Shown here: positions 34,930 through 47,500 of the stretch, in pieces | Numbering within the stretch: the first letter of the stretch is position 1 | How the letters are laid out: each line of letters starts with the position of its first letter | From: Diphasiastrum complanatum | Taxonomy: Eukaryota; Streptophyta; Lycopodiopsida; Lycopodiales; Lycopodiaceae | Direction: 5' to 3' | DNA length: 64,000 nucleotides | Assembly (NCBI GenBank): GCA_029204225.1 | Contig: CM055092.1 | Span: 74,188,857 to 74,252,856, forward strand | Translations under genes and position numbers: made by a program | The notes under the pieces: generated by a model | What the model was told of the DNA's origin: nothing | The model's input: the letters and a program-made list of their open reading frames with translations, nothing else | Database searches by the model: none

Positions 34930-35800
34930 CTTTAACAAGTAGAAGGGAGAAACTCCTCCAAATGTCCTCCAAGCAACCTGCAAGCTCCAAGATGCTTCCA
35001 CAACTCCAAGCTAAGATGCCTCCACCTGCAAGTAAGAATCTGCAAGCCTCCAAGGATCTCTCTTCCACCTGTGTCCCTACTCTTAAACACAAAGGTAGAT
35101 AACAAGCTGGCCTCAAGTATTCACCACCCAACCATAGCTAAATCCAAGTTTCAAGCAAGACCTATCTAGCACCCCCTTGCTAACCATAAACAAATCACAA
35201 GCATACCACAACACTCGATAGCAGACTCAAGATCCAAACGCTACTTATGTCCCATACCATAAACAAGATCCAAACCCTCAGCATACTACACACAAGAAAG
35301 TACTCTACACACTAGTAACCACACTAGAGCATATGCACTACAAGCAAAAGAGATCTTTGTCCCCCTCAATGGCGCCACTCCCCTTATATAGATGACAATT
35401 GGTACCCTCCAATACACTATCGAGTTCCATGCACATCCAATGAGAAAGAGAGAGGCCTAGAGGAGTTCAAGAGCCTTCATAGGCTTATGGAAGGTTATCA
35501 GACAACTTTCATAACTTATGACTCTTTGATTGCTATTCTTGAGGAGCTTGAAACTCAATGGACCTTTTGGGAGGGCGCCCACCCACTAGGACCCATTGCC
35601 CAAGTTGTGCAAGTATACTTTGGTCCAAGACCAACAAAGTGATATGGTTCAAGGTTGAGGCCCAAGGTTTAGAAAAATAGTCATCCAATGACTTTCTAAT
35701 ATCTCTCTAGGTTCCATACCTCCATCCAAGGCATAGACACCTACATGCCCTTATCCAAGGACACTAGTACCTTAATCTAAGGCACCTACCCTTATTTCAT
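34930..35800 (-). repeat. Possible LTR adjoining that primer-binding site
   Basis: This non-coding block lies on the LTR side of the primer-binding site, with CCTCCAA/CTGCAAG-type short repeats at 34,950-35,060. The terminus next to the site is not the usual CA, and the far end could not be defined. Confidence 0.25.
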
Positions 35801-38440
35801 TGTGTGGAACAATCTGGAACTAGAACTGGTTTGAAATTCAAACCATTATCTATAAGTAGTACAGTAAAGGTCAGAAGTTATTAATTCCATTTTAATGGAA
35901 TAGGGATAAGTTTGATAAGAATATTGAGTCTGAAATGTCTATATTAGTTCAACCTAATATTAGTTTGAGTACTAGGATCAGGGAGAGGTTGATTGAGTGG
36001 AAAAAATTATGTTCTTAGCCTGTAAATTGAATTGGAAAACTTGTGAGAGTGAATATGTCATTCATCTCAACAATTTCCCAGATATCATTATTTATTCATG
36101 AGAAATATAAATTCTTTTGTAGTGGAGTTACAAGATTCTTAGTGAGATATGTGAATAACATATGTGGATTTTGGAAGAATCTGTCAAACAAAAATGTGTT
36201 TAAGTATTGGGTCGTAGTGAGATTATTCTCATATGTGCATGATTAATCTTATATGAATCTACTATGTATTCCTGGTTATTGAATTTATTTGGTGCACTTA
36301 AACCAGTCGGTAAACATAAACTTAAGATCAAGTATTGTTGAAACAGATACTTGTAGAGTTAACGGATCTTTCTGTGGAAGATTTATTGGTTATCTTATAA
36401 GTGATTTGGATAAGGATCTAAATGTGGTGTTATACTAGGATAATTGAATTTTTGCACCTAGATATTTGAGATTTTTTAATCATTGGCAATTAACTTGAGT
36501 AGTTGATTACTTCTGGATGAAGCTAATTGGTAAAACAACTATTGTGATGAGGATTCACTAGAAACTGACTGCTTTGAATTATATTGCTTGTAAGATGCAT
36601 GATGTGTGAGTCATCAGGATTCATCAGTTAAAATTATGTGCATTGGATATACATTATTCTTGGCATAGAGTATTCTTTTATTGAGAAATAGACTCACTTC
36701 ATTAGGATCCCAGAGAGCTCAATTAAAAAGCACATCATATCGATTTCGAGAATAATAACTGATTTTATATTTAACAGGAATTTGGGTGTCTAGATTTGGT
36801 TCTAGACGATAATCTAAAGTTTTTTGTGGTTGAAGATGGTTGTCATTATCATTTTGGTATGCTTTCTGTCTTTAATTACCTGTGGCTTATAGAACCTGCA
36901 TATCTCACACTTCTGTTAAAGAATCCGATTTAGAGAATATTCTTAAAATCTAGTATTTTCCTGGTGGGAAAGAGTTTGGAATGATTCTTATTATTATTTC
37001 CTGAGCTATGTTGGACATATACTCTAGTATCCTTTAATGATAAAGTACGAGTTTGGATTCCAGTGAGTTATGATTGACGAATTGTAAGAATCTAAATACT
37101 TATAATTGATGGATCAGAAATAAATACTTAATTATTGTCAGAGGATTATAGGAATTGTGATGGTTCCTAAGTGTGACTATTAATTCTTGAACTATTAAAT
37201 GAGGTAGAAATTTAGATTAGTGTTCTGAAAATCTGAATCTCTTTACTCCAATGTTTTATTGAGAGCCTATGGATCTCACAGACATTCTCACAAGATAAGT
37301 CGTTCTACTTGTGGAGAATTTAATTAATCTAGTGGATAGTATTCTGCTACAGATTATGGTCTGTAGTTGCTTGGGTACAGTTTTTTTATTAGATCCCCAG
37401 TTATTATAGGAGACAAGCAAATCTATATCTAAATTAATTCCAAAGATAATAGAAAAATCCTAAACTTTTGGGTTTTCTAAAAAAACTCATTTGTAACCAA
37501 TTTTACGTGATTCGAAAATTCTGACAAAAATACTATTAGTACAAAAGGCAATCGAAATAAAAAACTGAAATACTATTCGATTATTAATGTCACTAAACCA
37601 ATGTTAGAGTGGCATGCAAACCACACTACATCAATCACAAAACGTCATTACCGAATTTTTACGTAAATTTCAGTTTTACGGAATTTGTCAGCCTATATCT
37701 TTGATTTGTGACCCAACCGTCAGAGCACATGCGTATGACCACTCAAATCGACTATAAATCTACCATGCATGTCAGAAACACTTTCAGAATCCATATGCGT
37801 TCAATTCATGCAAGCACAATACCACAATTTAGGAAAGACTAGCATGCAATCAGAATAATTATGGATTTTACCAAAACTGCCAAAATTTCAAACGACCATA
37901 ACTTGAGCTACAATGCACCAAATTAGGTTTTGTAAAGCACAGTACAGAGGGAGACAAGTGACTGAGATGCTTTTCACATCAGCTTGCCACGTAGGCTTCA
38001 CACCTGTGAGAATAAAAAATCCAAAATTATGTAGTAGGGTGCATTTCCACAAGGCCAAAATCTATAAAATCATGCAAACACCTCCCCTAGCCCAAAAGTG
38101 ATGTTATCAATAGTCGACTTCGTTGAAGCATTCATACAGGTCCTAAGAAGCAGAGAACACACTGTGGAGAAACCACCAAACCAAGTATAGGCAATCAATC
38201 AATCTCTAGAAGCTTCACCCCCAAGCCAAGGATTAGGAAGCATGAGAGTAGAGAGAGATCCTGGCAATGAATAACCAAACCATAATGGAATAGGATGAGT
38301 TTTTCCTCCTTATATAGGCCTAAGACCCTCATGTGCATATAGTAATGCAAGGTCCCAACTCCCCTATAGATAAATTCAATGGCTATTGATACTCTACACA
38401 TGCAATGACTGTCCAAAATGTTGTACTAACTCCAAATAGT
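35801..38440. other. Unassigned AT-rich, apparently old DNA
   Basis: No frame, domain or terminal repeat was recognised over about 2.6 kb. The short frames 36,043-36,246, 37,913-38,101 and 38,195-38,416 show no family features. The composition suggests long decay, possibly of retrotransposon DNA. Confidence 0.4.
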
Positions 38441-38595
38441 GTGTCCCTACCTCACAAGGTCATTAATTACATTGCAGGTCACATCCAGTATGACATGACA
38501 TAACTAATGAACTTGATTCACTAGAGTACTGGGTATCCAAGTCTAGGACTATACCAAATCCTATATACAAGATGTGGACATAACACAAAGTTACA
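38441..38595 (+). repeat. Dispersed repeat shared with 22,250-22,400
   Basis: Shares ordered blocks with the second tandem copy near 22,260: CTCACAAGGTYATTAA, TGACRTGRYRTAACTAATRA, AGAGTAC…TATCCA and ACTAT.C.AAATCCT. Same orientation, moderate divergence. Confidence 0.65.
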
Positions 38596-38629
38596 TAGGT
38601 TGTCTTATTTTAGATCTAGCTCAAGATCG

Positions 38630-38960
38630 AAGATGCCTTTTCATATAGTACATTTGGATTTATATTGTACTAGTGTGTAATGGTGGAGCAAAGATGTTTG
38701 TGACTTTCATTGATGACTTTAGTAAATATTGTTGGATTTACCTTCTAAAGAGTGAGGACTTCATACTTGATGTTTTTCTCAAGTTCAAGAATGTTATTGA
38801 CACATGACGATCAAGTGCTTAAAGTAAGTTGGAAAATGAAGACCTATCAACAATGTTCAAAGAAGTTTGTGTGGCACATGGGATCAAGAGGGAGTTTTCA
38901 AACTCAAAGGTTCTCATGGAGTGAAAAAGAGGAAGAGAAATCTTTGTGAAAGAGATAAAA
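38630..38960 (+). pseudogene. Copia element O: integrase fragment
   Basis: Decayed integrase core of family 1 type: PFHIVHLDLYC, then NGGAKMFVTFIDDFSKYCWIYLLKSED, then after frameshifts AHGIKREFSNS and a worn ERKNR-like segment near 38,920. The first catalytic aspartate region is visible; the second (DNGGEY) is lost. LTR-like DNA with CACACGTGTG follows at 38,983-38,992. Confidence 0.75.
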
Positions 38961-39300
38961 GTGGATGAAGTAAATCTGAGTTCACACGTGTGAAATAGCT
39001 TGAAAAAGTCAGATTTATCATTTAATAAGTTTCATCCATACATAGGATCATAGATCCAAACAATACTTCATAAATTGAAAAAAATTGGAAAATAGTCAAA
39101 TCTTGCTATTTGGCCCCTACAAAATAGGATCCTTGATAGTACAACCTTCAAGCATGTAAAATACCGTCTCTCTCTTTCAATATGCCTCACTTTTAATGCC
39201 AAGAACTCTCCTTAGGATCCACCAATCCTCTTGAGATCACTTGCATCACAATCTACACTTGATTAGCTCTCCATTCATATGCAACATGGATGTTGTTGAT
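38961..39300. other. LTR-like non-coding DNA after element O
   Basis: Carries the 14-base palindrome TTCACACGTGTGAA (38,981-38,994), a hallmark of the copia LTRs here. The right part has a CTCTCTCTTTC run and copia-like 3' LTR composition. Boundaries were not determined. Confidence 0.3.
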
Positions 39301-39710
39301 TCTTTTCTTCTTTCTTTTTTTTTGACATAGGATGCTCTTTCTTGACTGTCTTGGGATTCAGTTTGATCCCTCATTATAATTCATCTATTACAGCCTTCAC
39401 AGCATTTGTTGAATGCTATGTTAGGTGTCCTCATTAGATAGAGCACAAGCTATGGAAGGAGCTTGGAAGCATCCTAATAAAGTGGAGAAACTGTTGCTCA
39501 TGTGGTATAGCATGATTCTGGTTGGCAGCTGCTAGTTGATCAAAGATGCCTTTCATCTTGCTAACATGCTTGTCCAACTCAGATTCATCCCACTTCATAT
39601 TGAGAAGTTGGTTATTCAAGTGTAAAACCTCTACACTAGTCCTATGTTTACATTTGGTCTGCAATCTCGTTGCAATCTAGAATGGTTATCATAATATCTT
39701 CTACAAGAGA
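39301..39710 (-). pseudogene. I-family copia gag, copy 2
   Basis: Minus strand: UBN2-type gag (LHLNNQLLNMKWDESELDKHVSKMKGIFDQLAAAN…FLHFIRMLPSSFHSL) in frame 39,664-39,434, then frameshifted sequence ending in a lysine-rich tail near 39,310. It lies immediately downstream of the I-family LTR and primer-binding site. Confidence 0.75.
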
Positions 39711-39723
39711 CAAGGTGATGAGA

Positions 39724-39736
39724 GCTCTGATACCAA
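39724..39736 (-). promoter_or_regulatory. Primer-binding site, I family
   Basis: Minus-strand TTGGTATCAGAGC, complementary to the initiator tRNA-Met 3' end, next to the LTR. Confidence 0.75.
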
Positions 39737-40010
39737 GTTAAAATTTGTTTAAAATAGGATCATACATCATAAAACATAGTAACATCTACATAGAAAGCAC
39801 TCTCTCACTCCAAGATCACATAACAATTGTATTTCAGAAAAACAAAGTACATTGTTCATGTAGTTTTTTCTTTGGCAACCCATACATGGCCCAGGTTGTC
39901 GTTGGTGGGACGCGTGTCCCATCGACTTGTCTCGTGGCGAGGCCAACTAGTCCTAATCCACCGATTGGACCCACAATACAGTAACATAGTAGTTCTACTT
40001 TTATTCTAAG
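39737..40010 (-). repeat. I-family short LTR, copy 1
   Basis: 274 bases, minus strand, from CTTAGAATAAAAGTAG to CAAATTTTAAC. Homologous LTRs lie at 54,602-54,876 (complete) and 52,555-52,740 (internally deleted). GGGACGCGTGTCCC near 39,907-39,920 is a perfect 14-base palindrome. Confidence 0.8.
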
Positions 40011-40413
40011 TAGGGTTTTCCCAACACTCTTTTTCCAAGTGGCCCTTCTTCTTGCAATGTGTGCATATCAGAGCTGACATGGAGTTGCCTCCCTTATTGC
40101 TTATGAAAGGTTCTTGTTGTTGATTCTTTTCTTCTTTTCTTTTTCTAACATAGGATTTCCTTTCTTGACTGTCTTGGGATTCAGTGTGATTCCTCATTAT
40201 GATCTCATCTGCTACAGCCTTCACAACATCGTTGAATGTTATATTAGGTGTCCTCATTATGATAGAGCATAGGTTGTGGAAGGAGCTTGAAAGCATCCTA
40301 ATAAAGTGGAGAAACGTCCACCTTTTCAAATGGTGTGTTATCACCATGGTAAAGTTTCCATTTGCTATATTCCAAAAATCCTTGAAATCTTTTACTTGGT
40401 GTATAGAAGCCAA
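40011..40413 (-). pseudogene. I-family copia gag, copy 1, joined directly to the LTR
   Basis: Minus strand, 135 codons: a partial gag (FLHFIRMLSSSFHNLCSIIMRTPNITFNDVVKAVADE…), a lysine/arginine-rich stretch and an intact zinc knuckle CTHCKKKGHLEKEC. Two codons later it runs into the LTR start at 40,010, so all of pol is missing. The same gag-LTR junction occurs at 52,550. Confidence 0.8.
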
Positions 40414-41530
40414 CTACCAATCCACTAACAGAAAACAAGTCAACCCACATAATGAATTTTTTTTATGATGCCCTAAAAGAATGAATGCCTCCAAAACAAA
40501 TGCCTCATCGCTCTTTGGCATGTTCAAATCAAAGTTGGGTGAGTATATAAGGTTTAGGCACATATCAACATTGATACCAATATCAATATCATAGAATAAG
40601 TCCATCTCATATAACCTTTTTGCATCATATAGGTGATACCATTTATGGTCCCTTTTGGACATTTACATAGACCAATGATGGCTTATCAATACCAAATTTT
40701 TTTTGTCCTCAAGAATTGTTACCCATCACTTATAAGAGTAAATAATGTACATAATTTATTGTCTTGATTGAAGGGTTAATGCTAGTTGTTAATTTAAATG
40801 TGTAGTGAAATGAAAAGCAATGTTTGTTTTTAAAGATTCTAAGTGATATAGGTAGCGAGTGGGTTCCTTAGCTGGCAACTACGATAAAATACCAAGATAC
40901 TTGTCCCAATGGCTATCCACATAAAATAATGTTACAATATACCCGAGTTAAGCAAAAAAGACAAAAAGCTTGGTATCTCCCATTATATATAATGTTGTCA
41001 TCAAAAATTTTAAGCTTACATGAATAATTATAAAGTTGTGATGCAACATGTTGTGTTGTGTTTTGTTTAATGCTTTGAAGTTGTACAAAATTGTGTGTGA
41101 ACTATTTTTCAAACAATATGAATATATGTTTTGATCTTTAGAAAGATATGTATATATCACACCCCATGGTAGTCAAGTTGGACAAGAGCTCTTTGTGTGC
41201 CCAAGAAGCTACAAGCTTCAACCCCCTTGTAGTTGTGCATTTGGACTTGAATGTGCCTTATCAATCTAAATATTATGTATGATAAAGCTAGTGCAATTAC
41301 ATTGTTACAATATTCTTTTGGAAAGAAACTTATACCAATTTCTAGCACTATTTATTTTCCTAAGGCACAAAAAAACTACATTCTCTAGATCCCAATGCTA
41401 GGTGTGCATATTTCTTTCATCATGTATTGCAGTGATTTCAAAGATGTAAATTTAGCAAGTGTAAGATTCATTATAATGAAGCTCAACAAACTCTTAAAGG
41501 AAAATTATTTTTTCTATATTATCTTCATGA
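40414..41530. other. Unassigned AT-rich region
   Basis: No domain recognised. The minus frames 40,414-40,662, 40,948-41,160 and 41,157-41,348 have no family features that I can name. Confidence 0.4.
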
Positions 41531-41880
41531 CATGAAAAATGAATAGTTTTCTTGTTACAAACTTGATGTGATACCTTTGGTTGGACTATTGAACAACTCA
41601 TTATTATTTTGATTATCTTCATGCTTAATCATGACATGAAAAATGAATAGTTTTCTCGTAGACTCTTGATGTTTGAGGTTACCAACTTGATTTGATACCT
41701 TTGGTTGGACTATCGAACAACTCATTATTATTTTGGAAGAAGACAAGCTATCTTCATGCATAATCATTTCTAGATGAAAAGTGGATAGTTGCCTTGTACA
41801 CCATTGATGTTTGATGAACTTGATTTGATATCTTTGGTGACTATTGAACACCTCATCCTTGTGTTGGAAGAAGACAAACT
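41531..41880. repeat. Three degenerate tandem units of about 110 bases
   Basis: Units share GACATGAAAAATGAATAGTT, TTGATRTGATAYCTTTGGT, GACTATYGAACAMCTCAT and ATCTTCATGCWTAATCAT blocks. The minus-strand frames here repeat because of this array. Confidence 0.75.
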
Positions 41881-42001
41881 AAGGACATCATAAAAATACT
41901 TTATATTGCTGATTTTTTGGAGTATGTGTAACTCTTCGATAGAGTGAAATATCAAGGTTTGGTAATATGCGTCATTCTGCACAAGACATGCCAACTTGAA
42001 G

Positions 42002-42121
42002 ATGAAGCTGCTATTGTATTGAAATGAATGAAATGCGAGGACTACTATTGTACTATAAATGAAGCTTCTATTGTATTGAAATAAATGAATTGCTTATAGG
42101 ACTACTATTGTACTATAAATG
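42002..42121. repeat. Tandem duplication, two copies of about 60 bases
   Basis: GAAGCTKCTATTGTATTGAA… to ACTACTATTGTACTATAAAT occurs twice in a row with a few differences. Confidence 0.8.
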
Positions 42122-44284
42122 GGGAATGTGTTTTTGGTGGTCCGAATAGGTCTAGTTGTATATGAAATGTCAATATGTCCACAAAAGCATTTTTTGTTAG
42201 AACATCAATGTTCTATTTACTAGTTAAGTTAAAACTTTTTACTATAACTTAGAGTTACATTTGTCTACACATTTTTAGTATGTTTGACCTAGTAAGTACT
42301 TGACTAGTTATTTGTTATTATCCTAAGTATGTTAATAATTGTATCATTATTGTAAAGCAAGCGTTATCTTTCTACTCCTTTGTGTGTTGTGTGGTTGCTA
42401 TGACAATTCAAATGAAATCATTATTTGTTGCTTGCATTTTGACATGGTATCAAAATTGCATTGGTTCTAAAGAGGCTTGTGAATGAATTTGTGGACATGG
42501 ACATGTAGTATTGTGTGTTGCATATGACATTCTTTTTTTGTGAATGCTCAAAGCACAACACCTCCACGCGATATTGAAAAATTCCAGAGTCTTACTTATG
42601 CTATTGTAGGAGGAAACAAGAAGGAATGGAGCATCATCATCCTCCATCAATGACTCATAAGCATTATTTATCAAGAAGAACACGAGGAAGCAACAGAAGA
42701 AGAAAGTTGTCCCATTAAGGTGAGAAAGTCTCGGAGGTAGAAATTGACGGGTTGAGGAAAAACCACTGCTACATGCAATTTGAGAGCATTAGAGCAAGGA
42801 TTCAAGCATACTTCATTGGCAAAGTATTGCTCATTACACGACAATACTAAGCCAAATAGGTCAGCTATTAGTAGAAGGAAGCTAGAGATAGCTTAAAAAA
42901 AATAGTATAGAGCAAGGTTCTACCAAATTGATTTGCATTTTGGAGGATTTATAGGTAAAAAGTGAACTTGGAAACCTCATTTTTTAGTCAAGTCTTATGA
43001 ATCGTAGGTGCTATTGAACTGCAATTAGTAGGGCAACCTCAACCATAGCCTCAAACAACAACAAAATTTGATGAAAATTAGAACAAAATTGAGTTTATCT
43101 TTAAAATAAAATTTTCACCTCGTAAACCATTCAAAAAAATTTCACATTCCTATGAATGAAAATCATCTACTCTTTTGTTATCATAAACTATTGCAAGTAC
43201 ATCAGACGTGCGTTTAAATGTGTGAGTTTTCTATTGAAACATTTTGAAATCACAAGAAATTAAAAAAAATCCAACATAATCACCTCTCTTTTTCTAAAGC
43301 TTGATTTTAATTATACCATTTTTGTATAGAAAAAGAGGATACATATAAAAAATATATCTCCTCTTCACGGAAAGTAGTCCAATTGGCTTCATTGACGTAG
43401 ACACATCATTTTTTATTAATGCAAGCTTTGTGTGCTGACTCGACAACAATCCTTTACAACAAGGCCTTGTGGGCCTTGAGTTGCTGGATATCTTGATTTA
43501 CTTTATGATACTCGCTTTTTCCAATCTTGAACTTGAGATTCCTAAGTTATTTCTCCTTTGGTAATTCATCTTTATCATGTCGCAAGGTCATATGCATTGG
43601 TCCACATTGAAGTAGCTCTAGTTGCAAATTTACCAATTTGGCTTAAGTCCAAAACCTGCTTTGATTTGAAATTGCTTATCATCTCATTATCAAACTTCAA
43701 AAATATTTCATAGAAAGTTTATTTTCTTGTTCCATTTGGGAGAAAAGATAGACACCATGATTGGGGATGGGCTCCCTAACATGTTGTAGATTTTGTTGAC
43801 ATCAGTGTGTGGTCCATCTAGGCCATATTTGCATCAATGAGAGGTACAACTTAGTTTGATGACATATAACGTGGTTCTTGGTGCTTGTCAACTTTGAAGA
43901 AGCAAGCTATTGTTTGGGCTTTTTCATTCATCATCAACATTAGATTGCTTATAATTCTTGAGCATCTATTTCTTGTAGATCAACATCAACACTTCTTGAT
44001 TGGAATGGTGGGCAATATCATCCCACATTTTTCACTCTATATCAGTTTTTCACTTCTTCTTTATTAAATAGGAACAAGGTGAAATAAAGTCCTTGGTCAT
44101 CTGTATATGTCTGTAATTATCTTGTGTGGTTGATCCAATGGTCTTCTTGCCTTTCAAGCTATAATATGCCTACAATTCACAATGTCAATATCGTGAAACA
44201 CATTAAAAAAAACAGCTTCCATATTCAATCTCCTCTCCCTTCCAAGCTCAAAGAACATATCCTATATTTTTACTAGAATGGTGA
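42122..44284. other. Unassigned AT-rich region
   Basis: No gene or element domain recognised. The frame at 43,885-44,067 is short and hydrophobic without family features. The region ends at 44,284, where family 1 leader sequence on the minus strand begins abruptly. Confidence 0.4.
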
Positions 44285-44594
44285 TGTAACAAAATCACAA
44301 AAAATTGACTATTCTAAATCTACATGCAAATGCTGAAAATATGATATGCAATCTATAAGCCACCACTTAGGCTGAACCAATGATCCGAAAATCGGCCAAA
44401 TCCAGCATGTGAATTCAAAAAACAGAATTGAACAAGTGTATTGACCTATTTAGTGTTTTGATCTACAAAAGATCCAATCTACAAAAGCAAAAAATCCGAT
44501 TTTGGTGTAGAATCCTCTCTAGCATGCTCTAGAATTGATATCTTCACCAAATCATTGATAGATCTGCTTTCCTCCTTCATAACCTGAAACACAA

Positions 44595-44606
44595 GCTCTG
44601 ATACCA
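44595..44606 (-). promoter_or_regulatory. Primer-binding site of family 1
   Basis: Minus-strand TGGTATCAGAGC directly after the LTR terminus; complementary to the initiator tRNA-Met 3' end. Confidence 0.9.
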
Positions 44607-45196
44607 TGTGAAAGATTTCAGATCCTTAAGATCCAATCTACTTGAATGATCTTTGGTTAGAAAGAGAAATACACTACCAATTTCACCAATGTAGAAAAAT
44701 CAGCATCTACACACAATTTGAGATGCAAACACTAATAGAACTTGATCAAACTTGAATGAAATGATTATGTACTGTTGCTGTCCATACAAAACCAGCAAGC
44801 TACTGTATTTCACACGTGTGGATCCAAAAATAGCAAATATAGATCATTCTACACATAGAATTGCAAGCAATCACCAAGATAGTGCACCAATGGATAATAG
44901 AACCCAAGAGAACCATGTATAAGCATGAAATGAGATAGAGAAGAGAGAAGATGACTCTCTCCACGAGTTACATCCTTTTATAACAGGTCCAAACCCTATT
45001 TGGCCACTTGGCTTTCCCACCAAAATGCTAACCCTACCAATTTTGGGTCTAGATTCAATGTACCCAACTTATTCAAATGAAATTTAGACTAATGAACTTT
45101 GAAAAGTCAACCTCTAAGTCTAAAACAAGTTTTGGCCTCAATATGCCAAATATGGAAATATTGCAAAATGTGATAAAACTAGTTGAATCTGTCACA
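44607..45196 (-). repeat. 5' LTR of family 1
   Basis: Over the last about 278 bases it differs from 27,329-27,606 by roughly three substitutions and one single-base indel. It lacks a 61-base segment lying between TTTGAATAA direct repeats in the 3' LTR. CACACGTGTG at 44,811-44,820 is conserved. Confidence 0.9.
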
Positions 45197-46919
45197 ATAT
45201 ATTCTCCACTGTTGTCTGACCTGAGGGCCTTGATCGTCCTTCTAGTCTCCTTCTCTGCACGCTCCTTGAATATTCTAAAGCAGTTGAAGGCTTCTGATTT
45301 CTTCTTTATGACCTACACCATAGTCCTTCTGAAAATTCATCAATAAAGGTTATAAAATACTTGGCATCCTTCAGCGAAGGATTTTTCATCGGGCCACAAA
45401 TATCTGAATATACAATATCTAAAAATCCTCTAGCAACATGCTGATGGCTTGACTTGAATGGTTTCCTAGTTTGTTTACCAACTAGACAGTCTTGACAGAC
45501 AGGTAACTCAACGTTTTTGCGAGGATAGTCGAGATCAAGAACAATAGATTGTCTAGACATTCGTTGTACAATAGTATGATTTCAATGACTAAGTCTATAA
45601 TGCCAAAGTAAATCTTTATTTGAATGAATTGAAGTACTGAGAGCCTGACTAGAGGCAGAAAAGCAATGATTCAATTTGTACAAGTATCCATGTCTCTTTC
45701 CGAGTGCTAGGATCTTGCCTATCTTATCAACTACTTTACACTGATCACATTCGAATTCTACTATGTGTCCTAGATCTGTGATTCTGCTTACAGAGAGCAA
45801 ATTCGTAGATAAATTTGGTACATTAAGGACTTTAGAGAGTAGCTTAGACTGATGATTAGCAAAGCTTAATCTTACAGTGCCTTCACCTTTAATAGCCTAT
45901 GTGCTATTGTCACCAAGGTGGACATATTTCTGGGTACTGTAAGGTGTATAGGACTCGAAACAGCCAATGAGGCTAGTCATATGTTGAGTGGCTCCAAAAT
46001 CCAAGAACCAAGAACTGTCACCAGATGATCCTTGATGGTTGGTCATGAAGGCATCATGAACCGCTTCTTGAATAGGTTATGTAACTTCTACAGCTGCATT
46101 TGCCACTTGAGTCAGCTTTCCCTTGCTGTTGTTCTTCGCTTGAAGTATTCGGCAGTCTTGTATTTCATGGTTGTTTCGTTTGCAATATCTGCAGAATAGT
46201 TTCTTCTTTGTCTGCGGATTCGACTGCTCCTTGTGCTGAGCTGATTTCTGGTCTGGCTTTGATTGCTTCGGGCCTTTCTTCTTCTACTGCTTTGTCATGC
46301 TCTTGTTGGTGTACAAGGCGTGAGAATCAGCTGAGGAACTTGAGACTTCGTTCCTCCGCATGTCTTCTTGTAATAACATAGTAATGACTCTCGAAAGAGT
46401 CAATTTTTAATGAGTCGTGATGATCATCACCCAGCTGTCGTAAGAGCTTGGCAAGCTTGTAAGCAGTTGCATCACTGCGTCTTGATCCTCTATGATAGAT
46501 CCGACAGCGGCCATTTGTCTTAGTAGGCTGTTGAATTGATTAATGTGATTCTGCAGAGAATCACCATTCGTCATCTTGAGAGAGTAGAATTTCTTCCTGA
46601 GATGTAGCTTGGAAGCTATATCTCGCACTTCGTATAGTGTACTCAAGATGTCCCAGACCTCTTTCGATGTTTGAGCCTCGGATACATGGCCGATTTGAGT
46701 ATCCGTGATGTCGAGGATGATCAGCGAGAAGGCCTTTCCATCCTTCAACTTCCATCTGACGATTGCTGCATCGTCTGCGTCGGGTTTTCCTTCTGCACCT
46801 GTAACAACGTCGTACATTTCTTTAGCCATTAGTACAGTTTTCATCTTAAATTTCCATAGATGGTAATTGGCTCCATCAAGCTTGTCCATGATAGGACTGG
46901 CTTTCCCTTGGGAATCCAT
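45197..46919 (-). pseudogene. Copia element M: gag, protease and integrase N-terminal half
   Basis: Minus strand from the ATG at 46,917-46,919: MDSQGKASPIMDKLDGANYHLWKFKMKTVL, a typical UBN2 gag, ends at a stop near 46,407. A further decayed frame has the zinc knuckle CRYCKRNNHEIQDC, protease D-F-G-A-T-Q-H (serine of the active site changed), and …NVPNLSTNLLSV. The pre-integrase domain follows (LLWHYRLSH; CQDCLVGKQTRKPFKSS), then the integrase core with DAKYFITFIDEFS and the segment ending R-S-D-N-S-G-E-Y. It breaks off at 45,197, where the family 1 LTR begins. The missing continuation is element G at 27,607. Several in-frame stops are present. Confidence 0.85.
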
Positions 46920-47063
46920 GTGGAAGAATTAGTCTAAGTGATAGGAGAAACTATCAGTGACTTTAGTATGAAAATCTGATACTGAAAATACAGAACAAAT
47001 AAACAATTACTCTATTGGCTAGTAGAAACTTGTACTGTGGAAGCTTATCAGGCTATAAAAATT

Positions 47064-47075
47064 GCTCTGATACCA
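47064..47075 (-). promoter_or_regulatory. Primer-binding site of element M
   Basis: Minus-strand TGGTATCAGAGC, about 145 bases upstream of the gag ATG. Confidence 0.85.
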
Positions 47076-47500
47076 TGTTGGAGAGAGGGAGAAAAAAAAA
47101 AACGAGTTGAAAGGTGCCGTATATTAGAGAACAAAAATTAGCTCAAAGGGGTAAGACGAACACGAACGAGAAATGATACATGAATGAGAAGTGAACTCGA
47201 ACAGAAAGTGTTCGTGCGCAACAGAACGAGCTATACGACTCTCTTCGTGAGCATGACTGTGCCTATCAGAATGAACAGAACATTAGTGATGGAAATCACA
47301 GTCATTCTTGATTACACAGCCAAACATAATAAATGAAGCGCCAGAAGAATAATTTGTCGCGAATAGCAAGACAAATTATGTGTGTCGTGAATGATTCGCG
47401 AAGAGCTAGACTGTGTTCAACTGATAATTAGTCGCGAAAGGTTCACGAAAGACAAGACTAAATGTTAGTCGTCTATTACCAGAAAGAGCAACTATGAATA
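47076..47500 (-). repeat. 5' LTR of element M (far end undefined)
   Basis: On the minus strand it ends …CTCTCCAACA next to the primer-binding site. The body contains repeated GTCGCGAA/TTCGCGAA-type short motifs at about 47,355-47,460. The matching TG-end was not found, so the 47,500 limit is nominal. It does not match the LTR at 28,887-29,616. Confidence 0.5.

Larger units (their letters stand above)
44285..45196 (-). mobile_element. Family 1 copia element, detached 5' portion (leader, PBS, 5' LTR)
   Basis: Read on the minus strand: 5' LTR 45,196-44,607 (TGTGACAGATTC… to …AATCTTTCACA, 590 bases), primer-binding site 44,606-44,595, then about 310 bases of leader that stop at 44,285. The leader end is complementary in coverage to the leader start at 22,717; the uninterrupted leader at 18,684-19,130 shows the two pieces are contiguous apart from about five bases. 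Outside the LTR lies …GAATATAT, the integrase of element M. Confidence 0.9.
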